Both the position numbers and the translations under genes were made by a program. From Rhodohalobacter sulfatireducens (GTDB lineage Bacteria; Bacteroidota; Rhodothermia; Balneolales; Balneolaceae), in contig NZ_JAKLWS010000004.1 in the NCBI RefSeq assembly GCF_022012475.1, positions 62,001 to 126,000 on the forward strand: a DNA stretch of 64,000 bases, read 5' to 3'. Shown here one piece after another: positions 53,404 through 62,713 of the stretch. Below the pieces are notes generated by a model. It was given only the letters and a program-made list of their open reading frames with translations. It was not told where the DNA came from and ran no database searches. Numbering within the stretch: position 1 is the stretch's first letter; each line of letters opens with the position of its first letter.

Positions 53404-53460
53404 GTCTGCATTGTCGGCAGACAGGCGAAGTTCCGGTCGCTTTTGGTCGGGGCAGGCTCA
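53404..53460. repeat. Palindromic remnants after dihaem cytochrome 1
   Basis: GTCTGC/GCAGAC hairpin (53404-53409 and 53417-53422) and an outer TGAGTCTGC/GCAGGCTCA pairing with one mismatch occupy part of the 231-base gap before the AhpD-like gene. No gene is seen there. Confidence 0.35.
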
Positions 53461-53580
53461 ATGCGACGAATTCAATCATTTAATTCATCATTATCTCGAA
53501 CTGACGGTAATTTATTTGATTGGAAACTCTTAATTACGTTTCTTGCTTCTAAATAACATGTCACGAACAAGTTACGAACC

Positions 53581-54120
53581 ATGGCTTATATTGATCTTAA
53601 AAATAATCTTCCGGGAATTATCGGTTTGATGAAATACCGGCCTGAAACTGCAAAACCCCTCAACGAATTAGCAGAAATACTTTTAAGGGGCCCTTCTACA
53701 CTGTCTTCGGCAGAGCGGGAGATGATAGCATCTTATGTATCTCATCAAAATGAATGTCATTTTTGCCACTCTTCTCATGGAGCGGCGGCTGCACATCACC
53801 TTGACGGAAATCTTGATCTGCTTGATGACATCAAGAAAAACTTCCGGAATACGGAGATCTCACCCAAACTCCGAATGCTGCTGAATATTGCTAAAAAGGT
53901 ACAAATACTGGGAAATAAAGTATCCGAAAAGGATATTGAAGAAGCCAAAGCCAAAGGAGCAACCGACAGGGAAATTCATGATACAGTTTTAATTGCTGCT
54001 GCATTCTGTATGTACAACCGCTACGTAGACGGACTCGGAACATGGGCTCCTGAAGAAAAGGATGCCTACAATGAAACCGGCAAAATGCTTGCAAAAGAGG
54101 GTTATTTGGATTCTATATAA
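53581..54120 (+). CDS. AhpD-like carboxymuconolactone decarboxylase family protein
   Basis: A 179-residue helical protein with the redox motif C59-H-F-C62 and a histidine at 66 (CHFCHSSHGAAA), matching peroxidase-related AhpD/CMD proteins. Such proteins reduce peroxiredoxins or act as disulfide carriers; no AhpC is adjacent. Length fits the family. It sits between two dihaem cytochromes, which is unusual. Cytoplasmic by lack of a signal peptide. Confidence 0.85.
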   Translation: MAYIDLKNNLPGIIGLMKYRPETAKPLNELAEILLRGPSTLSSAEREMIASYVSHQNECHFCHSSHGAAAAHHLDGNLDLLDDIKKNFRNTEISPKLRMLLNIAKKVQILGNKVSEKDIEEAKAKGATDREIHDTVLIAAAFCMYNRYVDGLGTWAPEEKDAYNETGKMLAKEGYLDSI

Positions 54121-54221
54121 ATATGAGTTAAAAGTATTTGGACCCTTGTATCTTTAAATTCTTGTTATTACTATCGCTCTAATTCTATTGGTTTTAAAAA
54201 ATAATATTGGGGGGAAGTATA

Positions 54222-55121
54222 ATGAAGATTTTAAAATGGGCTGGGATACTATTGGGAACAATTGTGGCACTATTACTTATTTTTATTGCTGTCACATATT
54301 TCATTTCAGAACGACATTTCAATGAAACCTACCAAATAGAAGCTGAAACAGTTGAAGTTTCGACCGATTCCTCTGTGGTTGCTCACGGTGAGCACGTTGC
54401 AACGATCCGCGGCTGTATTGAATGCCATGGTGAAGGATTAAGCGGACAAGTTTTTATTGATGATCCTGCCATAGGATTACTTATTGCGACGAACCTGACT
54501 GACGGTGAGGGTGGAATTGGCCGGGAGTACACCAATGAAGATATGGTAAGAGCCATTCGAAATGGTGTCAACAAAGATGGTAAACCGGCCATTTTTATGC
54601 CATCCCACGAATATAATCCAATTGACAGAAGCGATCTTTCAGCGTTAATCTCATACATCCGGAGTTTAGAACCCGTAGATAACGTTCAACCGGAAACCGA
54701 AGTGGGCATGGTTGCTCGTTTCCTTTATATGTACGGAGGCATGCATCTTATACCCGCACGAATGATTGATCACAGCAAACCGATACCTGATCCTGTTGAA
54801 AACAGATCTCCTGTAGAAATGGGTGAATACCTGGCTGTAACTTGTACAGGATGCCATGGAGCGGGGTTTGCCGGCGGAGCGATCCCGGGCGTACCACCAG
54901 AATGGCCGGAAGCTCCCAATATCACTCCTGCCGGAAATATCGGTAACTGGACGCTCGAAGACTTCAAAACAACCATGGAGTCAGGTGTGACGCCTGAGGG
55001 CCTGGAACTTACCCAGCCATATATGCCGTGGCAAATGCTGGGGGCAATGACAGACGAAGAGTTAGAAGGGCTCTATACCTATCTGCGTTCTCTGCCTGAA
55101 AAAGAGACCGGTACAAGATAG
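54222..55121 (+). CDS. Dihaem cytochrome c (paralogue 2)
   Basis: Membrane-anchored periplasmic protein of 299 residues; ATG at 54222 follows GGGGGGAAG, a strong ribosome site. After the membrane segment (about 6-25) come haem motifs C65-I-E-C-H69 and C208-T-G-C-H212, the same spacing as paralogue 1, and shared segments (ATNLTDGEGG, MPSHEY, PPEWPEAPN). Both likely arose by duplication. The AraC regulator lies 141 bases downstream on the same strand. Confidence 0.88.
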   Translation: MKILKWAGILLGTIVALLLIFIAVTYFISERHFNETYQIEAETVEVSTDSSVVAHGEHVATIRGCIECHGEGLSGQVFIDDPAIGLLIATNLTDGEGGIGREYTNEDMVRAIRNGVNKDGKPAIFMPSHEYNPIDRSDLSALISYIRSLEPVDNVQPETEVGMVARFLYMYGGMHLIPARMIDHSKPIPDPVENRSPVEMGEYLAVTCTGCHGAGFAGGAIPGVPPEWPEAPNITPAGNIGNWTLEDFKTTMESGVTPEGLELTQPYMPWQMLGAMTDEELEGLYTYLRSLPEKETGTR

Positions 55122-55180
55122 ACTCAAAGCGTTTTGTATGCTCTTTTCAAGAAGTCTCAATACTTTAATTCATTTTTTAT

Positions 55181-55258
55181 AGATTGATCGTACGGCAATT
55201 GAACTGACCACTAAACAGCTGTTGTTCGGCGTAATAGTTAGTCCTAAAAGATCAATCT
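55181..55258. promoter_or_regulatory. Distant inverted repeat before araC-type gene
   Basis: AGATTGATC (55181-55189) and its exact complement GATCAATCT (55250-55258) flank the leader of the regulator gene, which starts at 55263. It could be a two-site operator for autoregulation. Confidence 0.35.
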
Positions 55259-55262
55259 TGTA

Positions 55263-56099
55263 ATGGATTATAAAGAATACTGGCCACCTAAAGAGATTTC
55301 ACATCTTGTAGAGTGTTTCTGGACGAATACACTTCACCCTGACGATTTCCAACAAGAGTACGATTTCATTATTCCCGATGGCGGCGCCGATGCTATTTTT
55401 ATGCTGAACGGTCATTACCTTAGAGAGGATGAGGAAAACAGTACTAAATACCTGGTAGACCAGTGTAGTTTTGTAACTCCATTTCAGCGAGCTGTGAAAG
55501 TTTATCAAGAACCCTACACTACATGTCTTGCTGTTCGGTTCAGGCCGGAAGCTATCCAGGCGTTAACCGGTGTAACCCTGGGTGAATTGGACCGGCCCGC
55601 TTATCCACTCTATGAAATCATGCCGGAACTCGCCGACCTTGTGATGTCCCAAATCTCTAAAAAGAGTTCGGAAGCTGAAATCATTCGTCGTTTGACTGGT
55701 TGGCTATCTCAAAAACAAATTGAGCCTTCTGCCAATGCAATAGTTACCCGATTTATTGATCAAACCATTCAATCGAAAGGCAAGGTTGGAATCAAAAATT
55801 TTTGTGGAGAGCTACAGGTACATAAATCAACCCTTGAAAAAAATTTCAAACATTACACGGGTTACACCCCAAAAGAGTATTCAAAGGTGATACGTTTTAA
55901 TTTTTTGTTAAACCGTATTCTATTTTCCCCGATGAACCTGACGGAAATTACATATGAAATGGGGTTTTTTGATCAAAGTCATATGATCCGTGATTTCAGA
56001 AAAATTACGGGCATGAATCCAACCGATTTCATTGAAAAGAAGTTTACAGTACCCAAATTAGCAGCAATGGCTATATCCAATAAAAGACTTTACCTGTAA
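55263..56099 (+). CDS. AraC-family transcriptional regulator
   Basis: A 278-residue regulator: N-terminal ligand-binding part starting DYKEYWPPKEISHLVECFW (about 2-150, DUF6597-like) and a C-terminal double helix-turn-helix AraC domain (about 170-265, with KSTLEKNFKHYTGYTPKEY and MGFFDQSHMIRDFRKITG). The neighbouring cytochromes and AhpD-like gene are likely targets, by position only. It converges on purL with a 13-base gap. Confidence 0.87.
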   Translation: MDYKEYWPPKEISHLVECFWTNTLHPDDFQQEYDFIIPDGGADAIFMLNGHYLREDEENSTKYLVDQCSFVTPFQRAVKVYQEPYTTCLAVRFRPEAIQALTGVTLGELDRPAYPLYEIMPELADLVMSQISKKSSEAEIIRRLTGWLSQKQIEPSANAIVTRFIDQTIQSKGKVGIKNFCGELQVHKSTLEKNFKHYTGYTPKEYSKVIRFNFLLNRILFSPMNLTEITYEMGFFDQSHMIRDFRKITGMNPTDFIEKKFTVPKLAAMAISNKRLYL

Positions 56100-56112
56100 G
56101 AGTCGGCAGAAT

Positions 56113-58350
56113 CTACACTTCCATCGCTTTCGGGATCGCTCCCTCGTACCGGTTGCTCATCTCTGAAATTTGAATTGAAACCACATCGTTAATTGTAAGC
56201 TCTGAGCCGCCTACTGTGCCAAACTCGTGAACAGGGATATTGAATTTCTTAAAGTGATCTGAAACAGCCTCAACCTTTTCGGGGTCACAAGAGATCACAG
56301 CACCTGACTGAGCCTCACTGAAAAGAATTTCATGGAGTGATCCGGCAAAATCATCGATAGAAACATCAGCTCCCTTCGCTCCAAATATTGCCATCTCCGC
56401 AAGTGTCGTTGCCAAGCCTCCATCCGAAATATCATGAACGGCATTCAGGTTACCGGACTTAATCGCCTCCAACAATGATTCCTGCAAAATAGCTTCAAAG
56501 TCCAGGTCAATATCGGGTGTGTCACCGGTTGTTAAGTGATGAATGGTATTCAGGTACTCGCTTCCACCAAGCCCCTTTCGTTCGGCACCGATGTAAAGAA
56601 CGGCATCTCCGTCGTTTTTAAAGCCGGGTGTCATGCGATGTTTTTCAACATCCTCTACGATACCCAGCATCCCAATTACCGGCGTTGGAAAAATTGCTCC
56701 CTTCGGGTTTTCGTTATAGAAACTCACGTTACCTCCGGTCACCGGGGTATTCAGTTTCCTGCAGGCATCACCCATTCCGCCCAGTGCTTCTTTGAATGTC
56801 CAATACACGTCAGGTTTGTATGGGTTCCCAAAGTTGAGACAATTCGTAATCGCAACAGGTTTTGCTCCGCTGCAAACCACATTTCGTGCTGATTCGGCAA
56901 CTGCAATCTGTCCGCCTTTCCGTGGATTCAGATAGACATACCGGCCGTTGCAGTCGGTCTTCACGGCAAGGCCTTTTTTTGAATCTTTGATTCGTATCAA
57001 CCCTGAATCGGAAGCGCCCGGAGCGTTTACCGTATTCGTTCGAACAGTGGTATCATATTGCTCATGCACCCACCGTTTGGATGCAATATTTGGTGCGTTC
57101 AGCAGATCCAGCAGAATGGTTTTAAAATCATCGGAGTGCTGAAGTGTATCGGTATCAAAATTTTGAACAGTATCCAGATACTCGGGTTTTTTCGCCTCGC
57201 GGACATACTGTGGAGCTCCGCCACCGAGTACCAGTGAATCTGCAGGCATATCCGCTTTGACTTCACCATCCTTCCAGTAAGTTACACGATCGCCTTCCAC
57301 AACCTCGCCGCAAACTACGGCGTTCAGATCCCATTTTTCATACACGTCGATAATTTCCTGCTCCCTGCCTTTTTCTGCGACAATCAGCATTCGTTCCTGG
57401 CTTTCACTGAGCAATATTTCATACGAAGTCATACCCTCTTCCCGCATCGGAATTTTATCCAAATCCATATTCATTCCCAGTCCGCCTTTGGCTGTCATTT
57501 CTGAAGAGGAGCAAGCAATACCCGCTGCTCCCATATCTTGCATCCCAACTATAGCGCCGGTTTTCAACGCTTCAAGGCTGGCTTCGAGGAGCAGTTTTTC
57601 GGTAAATGGATCACCTACCTGAACACTTGGACGCTTCGCTTCACTTTCTTCGCTGATATCTTCTGAGGCAAATGTGGCCCCGTGAATTCCATCCCGTCCT
57701 GTACTTGATCCTACAATCAGCACCGGGTTTCCAATTCCTTCTGCAATGGCTGATGCAGTCTCTCCCACTTTTACAATCCCCACACTCATCGCATTGACGA
57801 GCGGGTTTCCTTCGTAGGCTTCATCAAAGTAGATCTCTCCGCCTACCATCGGGATTCCGAATGAATTTCCATAATCCGAAATACCTCGAACCACGCCATC
57901 CAGCAAATATCGAACACGCGGATTTTCCATGTCACCAAATCGCAGGGAGTTGAGTGACGCGACTGGCCGGGCACCCATTGTAAAAATATCACGATGAATT
58001 CCCCCGACTCCTGTTGCAGCACCCTCATACGGTTCAATAGCTGAGGGATGATTATGACTTTCAATCTTGAAGGCGCAGGCCAGCCCGTCTCCAATATCAA
58101 CCAAACCGGCATTTTCCTCTCCTGCCCCGACCAGAAGCTGATCGCCTTCGCGGGGTAGTTTCTTGATCTCGAGGATGGAATTTTTATATGAACAGTGCTC
58201 ACTCCACATCACGGAATAAACTCCCAATTCAGTAAAAGTCGGGGTTCGACCGAGATAGTCTTTAATCATCTCGTACTCATCTTCCGTGAGGCCGTGATCG
58301 ATTGCTAATTCAAGGTTAACTTCTGGTTCTTGCAACGTCGTCTGTGACAT
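56113..58350 (-). CDS. purL: Phosphoribosylformylglycinamidine synthase, small-form PurL
   Basis: Catalyses the ATP-dependent conversion of FGAR to FGAM in purine synthesis. The 745 residues match the Bacillus-type PurL that needs separate PurQ (glutaminase) and PurS. Family marks: the start [32 protein letters not shown], and [18 protein letters not shown]. PurQ and PurS are not in the window. It converges on the AraC gene and is divergent from the small gap with the HAD gene upstream. Confidence 0.95.
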   Translation of the reverse strand: MSQTTLQEPEVNLELAIDHGLTEDEYEMIKDYLGRTPTFTELGVYSVMWSEHCSYKNSILEIKKLPREGDQLLVGAGEENAGLVDIGDGLACAFKIESHNHPSAIEPYEGAATGVGGIHRDIFTMGARPVASLNSLRFGDMENPRVRYLLDGVVRGISDYGNSFGIPMVGGEIYFDEAYEGNPLVNAMSVGIVKVGETASAIAEGIGNPVLIVGSSTGRDGIHGATFASEDISEESEAKRPSVQVGDPFTEKLLLEASLEALKTGAIVGMQDMGAAGIACSSSEMTAKGGLGMNMDLDKIPMREEGMTSYEILLSESQERMLIVAEKGREQEIIDVYEKWDLNAVVCGEVVEGDRVTYWKDGEVKADMPADSLVLGGGAPQYVREAKKPEYLDTVQNFDTDTLQHSDDFKTILLDLLNAPNIASKRWVHEQYDTTVRTNTVNAPGASDSGLIRIKDSKKGLAVKTDCNGRYVYLNPRKGGQIAVAESARNVVCSGAKPVAITNCLNFGNPYKPDVYWTFKEALGGMGDACRKLNTPVTGGNVSFYNENPKGAIFPTPVIGMLGIVEDVEKHRMTPGFKNDGDAVLYIGAERKGLGGSEYLNTIHHLTTGDTPDIDLDFEAILQESLLEAIKSGNLNAVHDISDGGLATTLAEMAIFGAKGADVSIDDFAGSLHEILFSEAQSGAVISCDPEKVEAVSDHFKKFNIPVHEFGTVGGSELTINDVVSIQISEMSNRYEGAIPKAMEV

Positions 58351-58435
58351 CAGATTTGTTAAATTTTTGGGATGGTTGGATTGGTACTAAAACTACAAAA
58401 AGATGAGCTTCGAATCTTTGTTATTTAAGGAAAAC

Positions 58436-58469
58436 CTGCGAGAGTCCTCCCGAGAAGTCGGGGTCGCAG
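58436..58469. repeat. Short palindromic element upstream of purL
   Basis: CTGCGA (58436-58441) and TCGCAG (58464-58469) flank an inner TCCCGAG/CGGGG pairing. It lies in the 239-base gap between purL and the HAD gene, in which I see no gene. Resembles the REP-like elements at 37-43 kb. Confidence 0.35.
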
Positions 58470-58589
58470 AGTTTATAGTATCACTAAGAAGAAAGAAATG
58501 GTTTTTTTGTGTTGGCTATAAAACTATGATCATTCACTTTTTTTGTGAATTGCAATCGTCTGAATTTCTCAAAGAAAAAATACCATTTC

Positions 58590-59300
58590 TCAAGTACCTT
58601 TCCCACTTCCATTCAAATAATTCGTAAGCATCGGGAATTGGTCGAACTGGAAATCGGCAGTTTGGTCTTCTTCAATTTCTGAGACAAACATTGTAAACCA
58701 GGCCGTGTTCCAGCCGGCATTTCTGCCGCCTACAATATCCGAGGAGTAGGAATCACCGACATATAAGATAGATTCACGGTCAACCCCTGCCCTCTCCGTT
58801 GCCACATCAAATACTTTTTGATGCGGTTTCATCACACCGATCTCTTCCGTAATCACAAAAAGATTGGTGTATTGGTCGAGCCCCATTTTCTGAATCTTCA
58901 TCTGCTGGGTTTCGAGAAATCCGTTAGTTACAATCCCTACCGGATGTTTCTCCACAACTTTTTCTAATGCTTCCCGGGCACCTTCAACCCAGCTCCAGTG
59001 ATTTTGATAGAACTGCATATAATTGTATCCAATCTCTTCACTTCTATCCGTGGAAAGTTCGAGTTTATCCATCGTGTCATGAAAACGGGAAATCTGCAGG
59101 CCATGCCGGTCGATCTTACCTTCCTGGTATTGCAACCAGAGCTTATGGTTGACTGATTTATAAGTACTCAGCCACTCATCCTGCGATACCTCTTGTAGTT
59201 CCGGAGTTGATTCATACAGGTCGTTTTGAGCTGCTGCTTCTGCGGAATCGTGATTGAGAAGTGTATTATCAAGATCAAAAAAGACAAAGTTTGGATTCAT
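58590..59300 (-). CDS. HAD-superfamily nucleotidase (YjjG-type)
   Basis: HAD phosphatase of 236 residues, probably acting on non-canonical pyrimidine nucleotides. The nucleophile motif is FFDLDNTLLNH (Asp9, Asp11), followed by VGIVTNGF (motif II Thr) and motif III/IV in VMKPHQKVF and LYVGDSYSSDIVGG. The cap domain is of the small alpha-helical type. Length is typical of YjjG. Own promoter is not resolved. Confidence 0.86.
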   Translation of the reverse strand: MNPNFVFFDLDNTLLNHDSAEAAAQNDLYESTPELQEVSQDEWLSTYKSVNHKLWLQYQEGKIDRHGLQISRFHDTMDKLELSTDRSEEIGYNYMQFYQNHWSWVEGAREALEKVVEKHPVGIVTNGFLETQQMKIQKMGLDQYTNLFVITEEIGVMKPHQKVFDVATERAGVDRESILYVGDSYSSDIVGGRNAGWNTAWFTMFVSEIEEDQTADFQFDQFPMLTNYLNGSGKGT

Positions 59301-59470
59301 TTACGAAATTTTCTTTATAAGGTAATTAAGTATTCTACTGCCTGTTATAAGCTCCTTAATGATACATGTTCTGAGCCCAAGTATCAGGAAAAATCCGAAG
59401 GAATTTCTTTGATATTAATGACATCTTCACTCATCTTTACAAAATATTAATGTGTAATAGAGGTTAGATC

Positions 59471-59503
59471 TTGAACCCATTCGGAGGATCTTTCGTATAT
59501 TCG
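59471..59503 (+). promoter_or_regulatory. Candidate promoter of lemA
   Basis: TTGA at 59471-59474 and TATATTCG at 59496-59503, 37 bases before the ATG, resemble the Bacteroidota promoter elements TTTG and TAnnTTTG with 21-base spacing. Suggestive only. Confidence 0.35.
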
Positions 59504-59539
59504 TGTTGTTTAAATCTTCAAAAAAAATAAATTACTCAA

Positions 59540-60127
59540 ATGAATATTAAAGTTTGGATTGCAATCGGGGTTGCGGTTTTGCTGGCCTTTTACGGAATCA
59601 GTGTAAATAACAGCCTTGTGGAACAGGAAGAGACTGTAAACCAGGCGTGGGCACAGGTTGAAAATCAATATCAACGGCGGGCTGACCTTGTTCCAAACCT
59701 TGTAAACACCGTTCAGGGTGCCGCCGATTTTGAACAGGAAACCCTCACAAATGTGATCGAAGCAAGGAGTCGTGCCACATCTATTAAGATAGATCCGTCT
59801 CAATTGAGTAATGAATCAACGATTCGCCAATTTGAGCAGGTTCAGGGACAACTCGGAAGTGCACTTTCAAGGCTATTGGTGAGCGTGGAACGCTACCCTG
59901 AATTGACGGCCACGCAGAATTTCCGGGATCTTCAAAATCAGCTCGAAGGAACGGAAAACCGCATTGCTACCGAAAGAATGCGATTTAACCAGGCCGCACA
60001 ACAATACAATACATCTATTCGCAGATTCCCGGCAAGCCTGTTTGCCGGCCTTTTAGGTTTTGATCGCAAGTATTATTTCGAAGCCACCGAAGGAGCCGAA
60101 AACGCACCAGAAGTCTCATTCGATTAA
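59540..60127 (+). CDS. lemA: LemA family protein
   Basis: Membrane protein of 195 residues with one N-terminal segment (about 4-21) and a long helical domain with the family core LVEQEETVNQAWAQVENQYQ and RRADLVPNLVNTVQG. The role of LemA is not settled. It is first of a three-gene set with two TPM-domain proteins, with a 12-base gap to the next. Confidence 0.93.
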   Translation: MNIKVWIAIGVAVLLAFYGISVNNSLVEQEETVNQAWAQVENQYQRRADLVPNLVNTVQGAADFEQETLTNVIEARSRATSIKIDPSQLSNESTIRQFEQVQGQLGSALSRLLVSVERYPELTATQNFRDLQNQLEGTENRIATERMRFNQAAQQYNTSIRRFPASLFAGLLGFDRKYYFEATEGAENAPEVSFD

Positions 60128-60139
60128 GCCCAGCGAATT

Positions 60140-60592
60140 ATGCCAGCCAGAGAATTTTTATCTGAACAGGACGAAGAAAAAATAGTACAGGCGATTGCCG
60201 AGGCCGAAGAGTTTACCACCGGCGAGATTCGGATTCATATCGAAGCTAAATGCAAAAAAGATCCGGTTGAACGTGCGAAAACAATTTTCGGCCAACTGGA
60301 AATGCACGAAACGGAAGCCAGGAATGGAGTCATACTCTATATCGCCACGAAAGATAGAAAGGTTGCCATATTTGGCGATGAAGGAATCAGCCAGCAGGTT
60401 GAAAATAATTTTTGGCAGGATGAGATCGATAAACTAATCGGTGAATTTAAACAGGGAAATTTTGAAAAAGGTATTGAATCTGTTGTTGGGGACATTGGTA
60501 AAAAGTTAAAACAATTCTTTCCCAGTGACGGTGCCGATCCCAACGAATTGGATAATGAAATTACATTTGAGGATAACAGGGATGATGACTAA
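60140..60592 (+). CDS. TPM-domain protein (soluble)
   Basis: A 150-residue protein with a TPM (TLP18.3/Psb32/MOLO-1) domain: FLSEQDEEKIVQAIAEAEE, TGEIRIHIE, GVILYIATKDRKVAIFGDEGI and FEKGIESVVGDIG. No signal peptide or membrane segment, so it may be cytoplasmic or act near the membrane with LemA. Its last bases overlap the next gene by 11 bases. Function unknown. Confidence 0.88.
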   Translation: MPAREFLSEQDEEKIVQAIAEAEEFTTGEIRIHIEAKCKKDPVERAKTIFGQLEMHETEARNGVILYIATKDRKVAIFGDEGISQQVENNFWQDEIDKLIGEFKQGNFEKGIESVVGDIGKKLKQFFPSDGADPNELDNEITFEDNRDDD

Positions 60593-61355
60593 ACCCATGT
60601 TGACCCGTTTAAAAATAGTTCTACTCACACTTCTAATCGCAACCCCATTATCTGCCCAGGATTTTCCGGATCCAACCGGGCACGTGAATGATTTTGCCAA
60701 TCTTCTGGGGCAAAGAGAGGTGCAGAACCTTGAAAACAAGCTGAGAACCTACCGGGATACCACCTCCAATGTTATTGCCATTGCTATTGTAGAGAGTCTT
60801 CAGGGGATTCCGCGCGAAGAGGTGGCCACAACCATCTTCAATGAATGGAGAATGTGGGAAGGTGAGCGCCAAAATGGAGTCTTAATTTTGGTAGCGCCCA
60901 ACGAGCGCGAAATGCAGATTGAAGTTGGCTATGGCCTTGAAGGTGCTATAACTGACTTGCAGGCAGGCCGCATTGTAGATGAAATCATGCGACCCAATTT
61001 CCAACAGGGAAATTTTTACACCGGCTTAGAGAGAGCAACATCGGTTCTGATGCAGCTTGGTGCCGGCGAATACGATGCTGTTGATCGTGCTACAAATGAA
61101 GATTCAGGCAATTTCAGTTTTATTGTCATTGTCATCATCTTCATCGTTATCTACACACTTGTACGCGCCAGTGGCGGCGGTAGAGGCGGTGGCAGGCGAG
61201 GCCGACACACACTCGGTTCAAACGGAATTGTTTGGGGCGGCGGTGGTTTCAGCGGAGGCGGATTCAGCGGTGGTGGCGGTGGTGGCGGTTTCGGCGGCTT
61301 CAGCGGCGGCGGAGGTTTTGGATCCGGTGGCGGCGGTGCCGGCGGGGGCTGGTAA
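60582..61355 (+). CDS. Exported TPM-domain protein with Gly-rich tail (YgcG-like)
   Basis: Predicted 257-residue protein: signal peptide (about 1-25, ATPLSA-QD), TPM domain (about 30-155, with NGVLILVAPNEREMQIEVGYGLEG), a membrane segment (about 175-193) and a Gly-rich tail (about 195-257) with repeated GGGFSGG units. The start is ATG 60582 or 60585, inside the preceding gene; an upstream in-frame start would give no signal peptide. Forms lemA-TPM-TPM, an arrangement seen in many bacteria. Confidence 0.9.
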   Translation: MMTKPMLTRLKIVLLTLLIATPLSAQDFPDPTGHVNDFANLLGQREVQNLENKLRTYRDTTSNVIAIAIVESLQGIPREEVATTIFNEWRMWEGERQNGVLILVAPNEREMQIEVGYGLEGAITDLQAGRIVDEIMRPNFQQGNFYTGLERATSVLMQLGAGEYDAVDRATNEDSGNFSFIVIVIIFIVIYTLVRASGGGRGGGRRGRHTLGSNGIVWGGGGFSGGGFSGGGGGGGFGGFSGGGGFGSGGGGAGGGW

Positions 61356-61494
61356 TCAGCCTCTCAACAGACATGGTATTTTTTCGTAAAGCTTTAGTTC
61401 GTGTTAATTTTACGAACTTACGTAAGACTGAGGTGTATCATTAACGAAAAGAAAAAATACCCTATTTCACATCGAATGAGATAACCGATGCTAA

Positions 61495-62376
61495 CTACAT
61501 ACGATTTCCACCGCCTACCTGCAGTACTTGTCCCGTAATCCATTCAGCCTGATCGGATGCAAAAAAGAGTACTGCCTTTGCAATATCTACCGGCTGTCCG
61601 ATTCGGCGAAGTGGGTAGGTTTCTGCAAGCTCCTTTTCCATTTCAGCTGGCATCCACCCGGTCTGAACTGCACCCGGAGAAACAACATTAACAGTGATTC
61701 CATACGGTCCCAGCTCCGTTGCAGCTGAACGTGCGTAGCTTTCTATGGCAAATTTACTCGCACCATAGGAGACATTAGAAGCGTGACAACGAGCTCCGTC
61801 TGTTGTAATATTGATAATGCGTCCCCACTGTCCATCACTCGCGATATGCCGTTTTGCAAATTCGGCCATCATAAGGGCAACTGCTCTGCTGTTGACATGA
61901 AAATGTGTGTCATGGGTATCGGCAGATAAGGTTTTCAGAAAATATTCTTCGGCAAAAACAGGATCTTTTTCTAAAGCTTTTTCAGATAAAAACGTATCAG
62001 GTTTGTCGAATGCGGCATTGTTTACAATAATATCGACCCTCCCCCATGCATCCTCAACCCGGTCAAACAGTTTCGGAATATTGTCTGGTTCCGCTAAATC
62101 CGCTTCCAACGTCATGCATTCTCCTCCCAGGCTACTAATCTTTTCAGCAACCCAATCCGCAGTTTGCCCTATCTCACGGCAATAATATGAACTGCCCGGA
62201 GCAGTGGCTTCTTCTACGCTTTCTTTCGTTTCACCGTACAGTTCGGGGGGCTGTCGAAGATAAGTAATCAACACTTTCGCCCCTTCCCTTGCAAAAGCGA
62301 TCGCTATAGCAGCACCAATCCCATGATTGGCACCTGTTACAATCACAGTTTTTCCATTTAAGCCCGTATCAATCAT
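61495..62376 (-). CDS. Short-chain dehydrogenase/reductase (FabG-like)
   Basis: NAD(P)-dependent oxidoreductase of 293 residues with cofactor motif TGANHGIG (14-21), NNAA (119-122) and active-site Tyr204 and Lys208 in YGASK. The usual catalytic Ser is in INITTDGARC, where Thr or Asp stands in its place, so activity may differ from FabG. The insert at 43-80 (PELYGETKESVEE) is longer than usual. Substrate is unknown. Confidence 0.85.
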   Translation of the reverse strand: MIDTGLNGKTVIVTGANHGIGAAIAIAFAREGAKVLITYLRQPPELYGETKESVEEATAPGSSYYCREIGQTADWVAEKISSLGGECMTLEADLAEPDNIPKLFDRVEDAWGRVDIIVNNAAFDKPDTFLSEKALEKDPVFAEEYFLKTLSADTHDTHFHVNSRAVALMMAEFAKRHIASDGQWGRIINITTDGARCHASNVSYGASKFAIESYARSAATELGPYGITVNVVSPGAVQTGWMPAEMEKELAETYPLRRIGQPVDIAKAVLFFASDQAEWITGQVLQVGGGNRM

Positions 62377-62511
62377 GACTCTTGTATTTAGATGAATGAT
62401 GTATAATCAATTCTCAACCAAAGTAATCCATGTAATTATGACTCTATCCAAGATCTGTACTTTGTATGATATTCATTCCCAGGTTGATATCGACATCTTT
62501 ATTATACATAA

Positions 62512-62545
62512 TTAAAAAATCCCGGGCACCTTCTATGCCCGGGAT
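62512..62545 (-). terminator. Rho-independent terminator of the GH92 gene
   Basis: On the minus strand, ATCCCGGGCA (complement of 62536-62545) pairs with TGCCCGGGAT (complement of 62519-62528), 7-base loop, followed by a run of T (complement of 62514-62518). It lies about 170 bases past the GH92 stop. Confidence 0.85.
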
Positions 62546-62713
62546 CCGGTGTTATCTGCCACATGGGTTATGATGCGACAATATTCTTCTAAAGACTCAA
62601 CTTATAGTTTCTGTAAGCATCTATATTTCAATCTTGCCAAAATTGATATGTATTTAATTTGAAGTCATCAAATATCTATTCCTGATTTATTGAATTTGAT
62701 TTTCCAAATCTTA

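Noticed and set aside
58403-58627. 74-residue plus-strand frame upstream of purL
   Set aside because: Overlaps the HAD gene's end on the opposite strand and a palindromic element; composition is not protein-like.
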